This document shows, piece by piece, positions 55,855 to 63,547 of a stretch of 64,000 nucleotides of DNA. The notes below the pieces were generated by a model that saw only the letters and a list, made by a program, of their open reading frames with translations, searched no databases and was not told the DNA's origin. Source of the DNA: Alphaproteobacteria bacterium (GTDB taxonomy: Bacteria; Pseudomonadota; Alphaproteobacteria; Caulobacterales; Maricaulaceae); NCBI GenBank assembly GCA_024278855.1, contig JAJRSJ010000029.1, positions 1-64,000 on the forward strand, read 5' to 3'. Every line of letters starts with the position of its first letter. Within the stretch, counting starts at the first letter, position 1. A program made the translations under genes and the position numbers.

Positions 55855-56523
55855 GTGAAATTTTCAAAAATAGTCGCTGGGGCGGCCTTGACCACAAGTT
55901 TAATGAGTTCAGCTTTAATGAGTTCAACTGCTGCATTTGCAGCAGATGATGAAGGGCCGTGGCAATTCCGCCTGAGGGCCGTTGTTGTCAGCCCGAATGA
56001 GAGTGCAACCATACAGCCAATTGGCGGGGATGTTGATATTTCGACTTCCGTGGTTCCGGAGTTGGATATTACCTATTTCTTTAATGACAATATATCTGCA
56101 GAGCTGATCCTTGGTGTCACAAAGCACAATGTTGTTGCCGTTGGCACCGCACTCGGCGATGTTGAGTTGGGTTCAACATGGCTGCTACCGCCAACCTTAA
56201 CAGCACAATATCATTTTGCACCCGGCGCGGCGTTTAACCCTTATATTGGAGTTGGTGCCAATTTGACTTTATTTTTCTCCAATAGTCTTCCCGACGTAAC
56301 CCCGTTGGTAAATATTGACTATGATGCCAGTATCGGTCCAGCCATACAGGCCGGGGTTGATATCAAGTTTGACAAGGATAGTGACTGGTTTTTTAACATT
56401 GATGTCAAGAAAATTTGGATGAATACGGATGTAACCATCGATGCCGGTGGGCTCGGTATGGTAACTGCGGATGTCGATATAGATCCGTGGTTGTTCGGGG
56501 TAGGTTTTGGCCGCCGCTTCTAG
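55855..56523 (+). CDS. OmpW-family outer-membrane protein
   Basis: 222-residue eight-stranded barrel protein. The signal MKFSKIVAGAALTTSLMSSALMSSTAAFA is followed by GPWQFRLRAVVVSPNESATI, typical of OmpW, with repeated strand motifs and a final DPWLFGVGFGRRF. It starts at GTG 55855 with AGGAGGGG upstream. OmpW proteins pass small hydrophobic molecules or respond to stress. A TATAAT sequence at 55782-55787 suggests its own promoter. Confidence 0.9.
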   Translation: MKFSKIVAGAALTTSLMSSALMSSTAAFAADDEGPWQFRLRAVVVSPNESATIQPIGGDVDISTSVVPELDITYFFNDNISAELILGVTKHNVVAVGTALGDVELGSTWLLPPTLTAQYHFAPGAAFNPYIGVGANLTLFFSNSLPDVTPLVNIDYDASIGPAIQAGVDIKFDKDSDWFFNIDVKKIWMNTDVTIDAGGLGMVTADVDIDPWLFGVGFGRRF

Positions 56524-56554
56524 GCTTTGGATAATAGCAGAAACCAGAAATATT

Positions 56555-56595
56555 CCGTAGTGTAAATTGCGGCTAGAGCCTAATCTAGCCTACGG
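56555..56595. terminator. Compound inverted repeat between convergent ompW-like and tadA genes
   Basis: Inner arms GGCTAGA (56571-56577) and TCTAGCC (56584-56590) with a 6-nt loop; outer arms CCGTAG (56555-56560) and CTACGG (56590-56595) interrupted by 10 nt on one side. It covers the tadA stop codon. There is no long T-run, so termination is a guess. Confidence 0.4.
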
Positions 56596-57065
56596 ATTAT
56601 TTCAGACTTGAAGCGCCGCCTTGCCTTAAAGAAATCTTTCAAAATCTGCCCACACTCATCTCCTAAAACCCCGCCTTTTACGTCCGGTTTGGAATGACAA
56701 GAGGCTTGTTCAACACACTGCACACCGTTTTGCACGGCCCCGCCCTTTGGGTCGGATGCGCCGTACACGACCCGGGCTATGCGAGCCTGGGATATGGCAC
56801 CGGCGCACATGGTACACGGCTCCAATGTGACATAAAGGGTAAGCCCGTTCAGGCGGTAATTACCCGTCTTATAAGCGGCGTCCCTAAGCGCCAATATTTC
56901 GGCGTGAGCGGTCGGGTCGCAAATGCCAATCGGGGCATTGCCCGTGCGCGCGATAACCTTACCCGCTCCCGGATCTACCACCAAAGCGCCCACAGGCACT
57001 TCCCCGCGTACACTTGCCGCTTGCGCTTGCTCTATACATTGGCGCATATAGTGTTCATCATTCAT
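56580..57065 (-). CDS. tadA: tRNA-specific adenosine deaminase
   Basis: About 161-residue zinc deaminase that converts A34 to inosine in tRNA-Arg. The catalytic motif is TAHAEILALRDA and the zinc cysteines are in LEPCTMCAGAISQARIARVVYG. The start at 57065 (MNDEHYMRQCIEQA) suits the family better than the upstream GTG-type frame. It is divergent from the pseudouridine synthase gene, with 35 nt between starts. Confidence 0.94.
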   Translation of the reverse strand: MNDEHYMRQCIEQAQAASVRGEVPVGALVVDPGAGKVIARTGNAPIGICDPTAHAEILALRDAAYKTGNYRLNGLTLYVTLEPCTMCAGAISQARIARVVYGASDPKGGAVQNGVQCVEQASCHSKPDVKGGVLGDECGQILKDFFKARRRFKSEIIRRLD

Positions 57066-57100
57066 GGTTCTGAATTGAGCCAAAACCAAGGATAGGTCAA

Positions 57101-57946
57101 GTGCCGCAAATTAAAGCAATAAAAACTGCCCATAAAACTGCCAATAAAGGAGAGCGCATCGCCAAGGTTTTGGCCCGGGCCGGGGTGGCGTCGCGCCGCG
57201 AAGTTGAACGCATGATCGCGGCGGGGCGGATTGCGGTAAACGGCACGGTTTTAGACACGCCCGCATTTTTGATCAGTGGTCATGAAACCATTCTGGTAGA
57301 TAACAAACCCGTCGAGGCCAAAACTGCACCGCGCCTGTGGCGTTACCATAAACCGGTCGGGCTGTTAACTACCCATATGGACCCGGGCGGGCGTCCCACC
57401 GTATTTGAAAACTTGCCCAAAGATTTACCGCGTGTGATTTCTATCGGGCGGTTGGATATGACTTCCGAAGGGCTGTTACTTTTGACCAATGACGGCGAAT
57501 TGGCGCGAAAACTTGAGCTGCCTAAAACCGGGTTTGCCCGTAAATACCGGGCGCGGGCTTACGGAAAAACTACCCAAGGCAGGTTGGACAAGCTCAAAAA
57601 CGGTATTTTAATAGACGGTGTTAAAACCGGGCCTATCGAAGCAATTTTGGACAAACAACAAGGCACCAATGCGTGGATCAGCTTGACCATCCGCGAGGGC
57701 AAGAACCGCGAAATCCGCCGGGCTTTGGAAACTCTGGGCCTCAAGGTCAACCGCTTAATCCGCCTATCCTACGGCCCTATACAGCTTGGTGATTTGAGGC
57801 GCGGTCAGGTCGAAGAGGTCAAACCCAAAACATTACGTGATCAATTGGGGCATTTGGTTGATGTTCCAAAAGAACGCCCAACTGGAACGATAAAGAGCAA
57901 ACCAAAAATGAAATCCAATTATAAAGGCAAGAGAAAGAGAAAATAA
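57101..57946 (+). CDS. rluB: 23S rRNA pseudouridine synthase, RluB/RsuA family
   Basis: 281 residues: N-terminal S4 RNA-binding domain (RIAKVLARAGVASRREVERMIAAGRIAVNG), then the RsuA-family catalytic domain with the Asp motif SIGRLDMTSEGLLLLTNDG and TIREGKNREIRRALETLGL. It ends in a Lys-rich tail (KSKPKMKSNYKGKRKRK). GTG start. tadA-rluB-rsmD clustering is common in alphaproteobacteria. RluB is the best guess; other members of the family are close. Confidence 0.9.
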   Translation: MPQIKAIKTAHKTANKGERIAKVLARAGVASRREVERMIAAGRIAVNGTVLDTPAFLISGHETILVDNKPVEAKTAPRLWRYHKPVGLLTTHMDPGGRPTVFENLPKDLPRVISIGRLDMTSEGLLLLTNDGELARKLELPKTGFARKYRARAYGKTTQGRLDKLKNGILIDGVKTGPIEAILDKQQGTNAWISLTIREGKNREIRRALETLGLKVNRLIRLSYGPIQLGDLRRGQVEEVKPKTLRDQLGHLVDVPKERPTGTIKSKPKMKSNYKGKRKRK

Positions 57947-58074
57947 TGGGCAATATTTCACTGTTATCCAAGCGCCAGCGAGGCACGGCGGACTGGCCGT
58001 CGGCGCTCATGCGCCGCGCCCACTCCGATTTCAGCGCAGGCGTCCGCAAAGCGGACTGCCGGGAGCAGATATAA
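57946..58074 (+). CDS. 42-residue ORF bridging rluB and rsmD, status uncertain
   Basis: The ATG overlaps the rluB stop (TAATG) and the stop ends on the base before the rsmD ATG, so the frame fills the gap exactly. The peptide is basic and starts MGNISLLSKRQRG; no homologue recognised. The stretch is more GC-rich than its surroundings and has two perfect hairpins: CGGCGC/GCGCCG (58001-58016) and GTCCGC/GCGGAC (58042-58056). It may be a real short coupled peptide or an extragenic palindromic element that happens to be open. Confidence 0.35.
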   Translation: MGNISLLSKRQRGTADWPSALMRRAHSDFSAGVRKADCREQI

Positions 58075-58641
58075 ATGCGCATCGTCGGCGGTAAATTCAG
58101 GGGTCGGAATATTGTAACTCCGAGCGGCAAGACCACAAGGCCAACTTCGGATCAGGCCCGAGAGAGCATTTTCAATATTCTAAAGCACGCCAACTGGTCA
58201 CCCCCTATGGACGGTGCAGTCGTCATAGATATTTTTGCAGGCTCCGGCGCACTGGGCCTGGAGGCTATGTCTCGCGGTGCGGAATTTTGTCTGTTTGTGG
58301 AAACCGAACCAAAAGCCCGCGCCGCTATTCGCGAAAACACGCTCAATATGGGACTGGGCGGCAGCACCCGCTTGCACCGCCGCGATGCCACCAAATTGCG
58401 TATTGAGCCCAACAATCTAAGAGGCCCGTTCACCCATATATTCCTAGATCCGCCCTATAACAAAAACTTGGCCCGCCCGGTCTTGCGCAAACTGGGCGAG
58501 CAAGGCCTGATAGCGGACAGTGCCGTCATAATTTTTGAGATGTCAAAAGACGAGGAACCAAATCTGCGCGGATATGCGGTACACGATACACGTATCTGGG
58601 GCGCGGCCAAGGTGGTGTTTATGGGCTTGGCTAAGCCCTAA
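58075..58641 (+). CDS. rsmD: 16S rRNA guanine-966 N2-methyltransferase
   Basis: 188-residue SAM-dependent methyltransferase. It starts MRIVGGKFRGRNI, has the SAM motif VVIDIFAGSGALGLEAMSRGA and the catalytic DPPYNK. Length is normal. Its 3' end overlaps the convergent YgjP-like gene by 4 nt. It modifies 16S rRNA during 30S assembly. Confidence 0.95.
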   Translation: MRIVGGKFRGRNIVTPSGKTTRPTSDQARESIFNILKHANWSPPMDGAVVIDIFAGSGALGLEAMSRGAEFCLFVETEPKARAAIRENTLNMGLGGSTRLHRRDATKLRIEPNNLRGPFTHIFLDPPYNKNLARPVLRKLGEQGLIADSAVIIFEMSKDEEPNLRGYAVHDTRIWGAAKVVFMGLAKP

Positions 58642-59429
58642 CCTCGTGCACCAACGGCGTGGAGTTTATTGCCGTGGTTTTTTAGCCAGCTTTCCGCAGG
58701 CTTGACGGTATCAACCAGTTCATTGCACAAATTCCAGAAATTTTTGCTGTGGTCGGGGTGTATCAAATGAGCGCATTCATGGGCGGTGACATAATCTAGC
58801 ACAAAAGGCGGTGCGCAAATCAACCGCCATGAATAGGAAATATGATTGCCGGTGCGGCGGCTCACACATGACCCCCAACGCGAACTGGTATCGCGCACAC
58901 TGATTTTATCCACGGTTTTCCCGAGAGCACTGGCATGAACGTGGGTGCAATGGGTCAAGGCCTCGCGGGCGGTGCGGATTAAAAACCGTTTTGTACGCCC
59001 CTCCAATGTGTCCTTATGGGCCGGGACGATCAGATGTTTCAGTTCTGTATCAACCTTGGGGCGGCCACGCGTTTCTGGGCTATGGAGAGTATATATTTCG
59101 CCGCGCAACCAGACATTGCCGCCAGCGATAAATGGCTGGGCAGGCGGGAAAGCTTCGAGCTGCACCAATATCCAATCATATTTATCCAAGACAAACCGCT
59201 TGGCATCTTTCAGTTTACTGGCACTGCCGGGAACCGTAACGGCCACTGTGCGGTTAGCGGCATCCATTTTTATGCGGATGCGTCTGGCCCGTGGGCGCAG
59301 ATAATAAATGATGCGTGCATCATTTTCATCGATCCATTTGGTATTGCCACTTACACTGGCGGCAGCTTTCCTATTTGCTGCGCGCAGGTTTAGTTTTGCC
59401 AAATTTAGATGAGAGGGGAAGCCGCTCAT
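58638..59429 (-). CDS. YgjP-type (DUF45/M48-like) metallopeptidase-domain protein
   Basis: About 263 residues. The zinc motif is VLDYVTAHECAHLIHPDHSKNFWNLC (HExxH plus downstream H), the WLM/YgjP arrangement, preceded by SSRWGSCVSRRTGNHISYSWRLICAPP, which is the family signature. It starts MSGFPSHLNLAKL at 59429; a longer frame to 59585 runs through a region with no supporting ribosome site and overlaps the small ORF at 59431. Physiological role unknown. Confidence 0.88.
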   Translation of the reverse strand: MSGFPSHLNLAKLNLRAANRKAAASVSGNTKWIDENDARIIYYLRPRARRIRIKMDAANRTVAVTVPGSASKLKDAKRFVLDKYDWILVQLEAFPPAQPFIAGGNVWLRGEIYTLHSPETRGRPKVDTELKHLIVPAHKDTLEGRTKRFLIRTAREALTHCTHVHASALGKTVDKISVRDTSSRWGSCVSRRTGNHISYSWRLICAPPFVLDYVTAHECAHLIHPDHSKNFWNLCNELVDTVKPAESWLKNHGNKLHAVGARG

Positions 59430-59430
59430 A

Positions 59431-59616
59431 ATGAAATTCTTTTTCCATTCAATCGTATATGTCGCCGTGACGACATTGTTTCTAGGTTTAAACTTGGCGG
59501 CTAGCGCTAATGAAAGCAAGGGGGCAGATATTGTTGATTTCACCAATATAGCAATTACCCCATTTGAATTTGTTGGTGCGACCATTGCGTTTTTGGGATC
59601 TCAATTGATCATGTAG
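59431..59616 (+). CDS. Possible small secreted protein, 61 aa
   Basis: ATG preceded by GAGAGGGGAAG. A convincing signal peptide is seen (MKFFFHSIVYVAVTTLFLG, cleavage near AASA) and a short mature part of about 36 residues rich in hydrophobic residues (ITPFEFVGATIAFLGS). No Cys and no known family. The gene is divergent from the YgjP-like gene, with start codons one base apart. It is followed by a perfect hairpin at 59627-59655. Plausible but unproven. Confidence 0.4.
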   Translation: MKFFFHSIVYVAVTTLFLGLNLAASANESKGADIVDFTNIAITPFEFVGATIAFLGSQLIM

Positions 59617-59626
59617 ACAAATAAGG

Positions 59627-59655
59627 CATAAAACCATGCCCATGGGGGTTTTATG
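59627..59655 (+). terminator. Hairpin behind the small secreted ORF
   Basis: Perfect 9-bp arms CATAAAACC (59627-59635) and GGTTTTATG (59647-59655) with an 11-nt loop that can pair further (CCATG/CATGG alternative). The T-rich 3' arm makes a rho-independent terminator plausible. Confidence 0.5.
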
Positions 59656-59770
59656 TTTGGGTACAAAAACTGCCAAGGTTTATTATTATTGTTTTACGGC
59701 TATTGTCTCTTGAATTTTGCGGCGTTTTCCTGTTTGTTACAACTAAATTCAACCAAACGGGATATTCGCC

Positions 59771-61360
59771 ATGACTATGAACAAATTTAAATTACCAAAA
59801 GTTTCAACTCTGGCATTGGCGATTGCCATTTCTGGTACGCTGGCTCTGAGGGCATGTGGCAAAAAGGACAAGCCAAAATCTGCCGCTAATATTGAAAAAG
59901 TCGAGGCCCGCACAGTCAGCGACGCGGAAGCCATGCAGGCTTTGGCCGCGTTTTCCCTAGACACATCCGGCTCCGGTAAACTGCAATGGGACAAGCGCGA
60001 CGGCAGTGGTGGCAATTACACATTCGCAGATGTAAAAATAAATGACGACGGGAAAAACTCCACAATCGGCCAAGTCGAAATCTGGGGGGCCCATATGGCG
60101 GGTGAGCAAGCCAGTTTTGATAAAATAGAATTTCGGGATGTGACATCTGTTTCAGATGATAGCAATGATACCAAGATAAAAATTGCTAGCATTGCATTGG
60201 TAAAACCGTCCCCGGCTCTGGCAAGCGGGTTGGCAAAATCGTTTGGCGGCGATAAAGAAGCCTTTGACAATATGGACGGTGATATCAGCTTTCAGGCGGT
60301 TTCATTCACAGGTTTTAATCTGACCGACGATGATGTAAATATGAACATTAAGTCCATGTCCATGGGCGAAGCCAAGGACAAGACCGGCGTATTAAGCCTC
60401 AGCGGTTTGACAATGGACGGAAAAGGTGACGGCGGTAGCAAGCCAAATTTCAAAATGTCCCTTGGCGCCATTAATATCACCGGAGCAAATATAAAAAAAT
60501 ACAAAGGCATGTTCAAGGCCATACGTAACAGCGGCGAAAATGGTGATCTTAGTGAAGAAGCCATGGCCGATTTTATGAAAACCATGAACATTTATGATCC
60601 TGATTTTAATACCGCCAGCATCCGTGATTTTGACATAAATGCTGATGGTCTGACCATTACTATGAAATCCCTAGAGGCCAGTGCTAGCAAAAAAGGCGAC
60701 AAAATCACCATAGTTTCAGAAATGTCGCCGATGGTTGTCGTGCTACCCAAGGACAGCAATAATGCGGATTTGCAAAAGGTGACAGAAACCTTGGCCGCAC
60801 TAGGCTATGAAAGCCTTGAGTTTACTATGGCCGGCAAAACCTTATTGGACGAGAAAGCCGACACCATGAAAGGCTATGACACCTATATCGAAATGAAAGA
60901 CGGGTTCCGCTTGTCCTATGATTACGATATGTCAGGCTATAAAGCATTCTCGGAAAAAATGGCCGCTATGTCTGCGCAAGGCGACACGGCGGACCCTATG
61001 GCCGCTATGGCCATGATGAACGATTTGCAAATTAGTAAATTCAGCATTTCCCTGCGCGACGATTCTATAGTTGATCGCGGTTTCAAATTTGCCGCTGCCC
61101 AACAAGGCGGCACGGCAGACGCCCTGAAAACCCAAGCAAAAGCCATGTTAGGCTTTGCGACAATGGCAGCCCAGGACGAAGCCCAGCAAAAACTGGCCAC
61201 GGAAATGGTCGCCGCCCTGACCGCCCTGATTGATAATGGCGGGACTTTGACCATAGACATGAACCCAAAACCACCAATCAATTTTGGGGAAATAGCCATG
61301 GGCGGCATGAGCGGACAGTTTGATGTGGAAGCGCTGGGCCTGTCTATACGAACAGATTAA
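59771..61360 (+). CDS. Large envelope protein with lipobox-like site, unknown
   Basis: 529 residues. Signal MTMNKFKLPKVSTLALAIAISGTLALRAC has a cysteine in lipobox-like position, but Arg at -2 is unusual, so lipidation is uncertain. The mature part is Lys/Asp/Ser/Met-rich with repeated amphipathic strands (VSFTGFNLTDDDVNMNIKSMSMGEA; GVLSLSGLTMDGKGDGG; SIRDFDINADGLTITMKSLEA), suggesting a large beta-rich fold. No named family recognised. ATG 59771 or 59777. Confidence 0.7.
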   Translation: MTMNKFKLPKVSTLALAIAISGTLALRACGKKDKPKSAANIEKVEARTVSDAEAMQALAAFSLDTSGSGKLQWDKRDGSGGNYTFADVKINDDGKNSTIGQVEIWGAHMAGEQASFDKIEFRDVTSVSDDSNDTKIKIASIALVKPSPALASGLAKSFGGDKEAFDNMDGDISFQAVSFTGFNLTDDDVNMNIKSMSMGEAKDKTGVLSLSGLTMDGKGDGGSKPNFKMSLGAINITGANIKKYKGMFKAIRNSGENGDLSEEAMADFMKTMNIYDPDFNTASIRDFDINADGLTITMKSLEASASKKGDKITIVSEMSPMVVVLPKDSNNADLQKVTETLAALGYESLEFTMAGKTLLDEKADTMKGYDTYIEMKDGFRLSYDYDMSGYKAFSEKMAAMSAQGDTADPMAAMAMMNDLQISKFSISLRDDSIVDRGFKFAAAQQGGTADALKTQAKAMLGFATMAAQDEAQQKLATEMVAALTALIDNGGTLTIDMNPKPPINFGEIAMGGMSGQFDVEALGLSIRTD

Positions 61361-61424
61361 GCCAGAGAATACTTATTGATTATCGATAAGGAATGATATA
61401 TGTCTTCCTCAGGAGAGATATATT

Positions 61425-61826
61425 GTGACAGTTTTTGCGAATTTAGCCATGCCCCAACCCGGAGATACGGTCTCCATCCAATTATTCCCGGCCGGGCGAC
61501 ATGAGGGCATTGTCGGGGCGGACGGCTATATAATATCCCGTTCACGCCGTTACGGCGGTGTCACTAGCCTGCCGCCGTCCGTATTCTCGGATGGTAAACT
61601 CCGGGATAATCACGGCTATATTGGTGTGTTAAGCCCCAAGGAAACCATACGCCTCGCCGAAGCCAAGATAGGCGAAATGGGCTATGATGTCATCGGCCAT
61701 AATTGCGTACATTTTGTCAATGAGGTCAACGGGCTCGCCCGAGACGCCAGACTGTCCGACAATGTGAGGCGCTTTGCATCATTGCCGGACATAATATCAG
61801 GTTTCTCGCGCCGCCCGCTTTGGTAG
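61425..61826 (+). CDS. LRAT-like/NlpC-P60-fold protein
   Basis: 133 residues. The conserved His is in GRHEGIVGADGYII and the Cys in IGHNCVHFVNEVNG, the NCxHF pattern of lecithin:retinol acyltransferase-type permuted papain-fold enzymes. GTG start with a good AGGAGAG site. In bacteria such proteins are acyltransferases, deacylases or amidases of unknown substrate. It lacks a signal peptide, so it probably acts in the cytoplasm. Confidence 0.75.
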   Translation: MTVFANLAMPQPGDTVSIQLFPAGRHEGIVGADGYIISRSRRYGGVTSLPPSVFSDGKLRDNHGYIGVLSPKETIRLAEAKIGEMGYDVIGHNCVHFVNEVNGLARDARLSDNVRRFASLPDIISGFSRRPLW

Positions 61827-61850
61827 GCCCGAACTGACTGGTGGGCCCGC

Positions 61851-63335
61851 TTACGGTACCGGAAACGGGTCAGACCATTTCGGGTCAACATATAAATTCT
61901 GTCCCGTTAAAGTCTCCATAAATGCCACCAATTGATCTTTTTCGACTTGGGTTAAATTCAGCTGCAGAATATTTCCCATTGGCCGCAAACGCATATCAAG
62001 TGTACTCATGAATTGCGGGTCGCCGCCCGTTGGATCCTGGATGTTGTTATAATGATTAACAACGTCCATCAGTGTAGCCAACGAACCATCATGCATGAAC
62101 GGGCCATTTGGCACGCCGTTAGTGTCAACCACATCGCGCAGGCTAGGTGAACGGGTATTGGTGAAATCAAACCCGGCCGAGTTAGCGACGCGAACCACGC
62201 CGTTAGTACCGGAATTTGGATCAATATCAAACTCCGGCGGTCTGTGACAAATGAAACACCGGACCCCGCCTTGGGGTGGTGGGTTCATGAACAAGGCTTT
62301 ACCGGCATTTTCCTGGGCCGTGAAGTTCGGGAAATTATCCCGATCAGTGTTGACTTGCGCCCGACCCGCATCATATTTCGCGTCGAACGAAAAAATACTT
62401 TTGGTAAATTGTGCCAAGGCCAGTTGAATTTTTGCCTCGGTAATTTCGGGATCTAAAAATGCGAAGCGGAACAATTCTTCATAATATTCAAGCGCCTCCA
62501 ACTTAACCACAAGGTCAGCGAATGTTGGCCGCCCGTTATTGCCGCTATAGCCAAGTTCGTTATCATCCTTGATCGGATCCGTTTCCTGGGCTTCATGTGT
62601 TGCCGCCCGCTCGTCCCAGAAAAATTTACCTTCATCGGCAAATTGCGTATTGACGAGACGCATGGAATGGCGACCGGTGACCCCGCCGTCAACACCATCG
62701 CTTAAGACACCCGGATCGCTAAACCCAAGTGATTGCTCATGACAAGAGGCGCAAGAAAATGTATTGGTAATAGAAAGTGCCGTATCGTAGAACAACACCC
62801 GCCCAAGAGTGGCGCCAGGATCGCTAATCGGATTGCCGCCGTCATTTAATTTGGTGATATAGGCAGGCACAGTTTGACCTGCAAAAGCATCCAGATTTTC
62901 CAAATCTATCTTGCCGTTAAAAACCGTTTGCACGGCGGACTGATCAATGGTGACAGAAATTACGAAACTGTCCGCTGCGCTACCGCCCTTACCGTCATTG
63001 CAAGTAATGGTCGTGGTGATCTCGCTTTTTGCATTGGGGGTTCCGCTAATCACCCCGGCATTATCGACCAAACCAGAAGCGGCGGGATTATAGGTGACCG
63101 AATAACTAATCGCGTCCCCGTCCGCATCCGTACAAATTGTCCCGGCCTGGCTCGCGTCATAATTAAAGGCAAATCCAACCTGGCCCGCCTGGTCCCCGTT
63201 GGGCTTAGCCACCACAGGCGCAGTGTTTACCGTACCGGTTCCGCCGCCCGTTCCGCCGCCTGCCCCGTCGGTTGTGCCGCCGCCGCAAGCCGCTAAAGTT
63301 AAAGCCAAAATTGAAACTGCGTAAATTCGGTTCAT
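61851..63335 (-). CDS. Di-heme cytochrome c peroxidase/MauG-like lipoprotein with N-terminal Ig-like domain
   Basis: 494 residues. Lipoprotein signal MNRIYAVSILALTLAAC, then a Gly/Thr-rich linker and an Ig/cadherin-like domain (VVAKPNGDQAGQVGFAFNY ... DADGDAISYSV ... NAGVISGTPNAKSEI), then the di-heme peroxidase domain with CxxCH sites FSCASCHEQSLGFSDP and VRCFICHRPPEFDI, GRHSMRLVNTQF, FFWDERAATHEAQ and LRDVVDTNGVPNGPFMHDGSLATL. ATG 63335 has AGGGGGATC upstream. The family reduces H2O2 or modifies proteins in the periplasm; the Ig-like module suggests surface attachment. Confidence 0.9.
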   Translation of the reverse strand: MNRIYAVSILALTLAACGGGTTDGAGGGTGGGTGTVNTAPVVAKPNGDQAGQVGFAFNYDASQAGTICTDADGDAISYSVTYNPAASGLVDNAGVISGTPNAKSEITTTITCNDGKGGSAADSFVISVTIDQSAVQTVFNGKIDLENLDAFAGQTVPAYITKLNDGGNPISDPGATLGRVLFYDTALSITNTFSCASCHEQSLGFSDPGVLSDGVDGGVTGRHSMRLVNTQFADEGKFFWDERAATHEAQETDPIKDDNELGYSGNNGRPTFADLVVKLEALEYYEELFRFAFLDPEITEAKIQLALAQFTKSIFSFDAKYDAGRAQVNTDRDNFPNFTAQENAGKALFMNPPPQGGVRCFICHRPPEFDIDPNSGTNGVVRVANSAGFDFTNTRSPSLRDVVDTNGVPNGPFMHDGSLATLMDVVNHYNNIQDPTGGDPQFMSTLDMRLRPMGNILQLNLTQVEKDQLVAFMETLTGQNLYVDPKWSDPFPVP

Positions 63336-63547
63336 AATGATCCCCCTTAAATAAAATTGCCAAATAAAATTGTTGGAACCATCTATATTAGGATTTTCTA
63401 ATTTAGCAAGGACTGCTATGGGATTAAATCCCATTTTTTTAACATTTACCAAAATACAGGATATTATGCCTGCATAATGACATTATTTGGCATTTTATAC
63501 CGATTTATTAGATTTATTGCTCTTTTTATTCTACGAAAACACCGACT

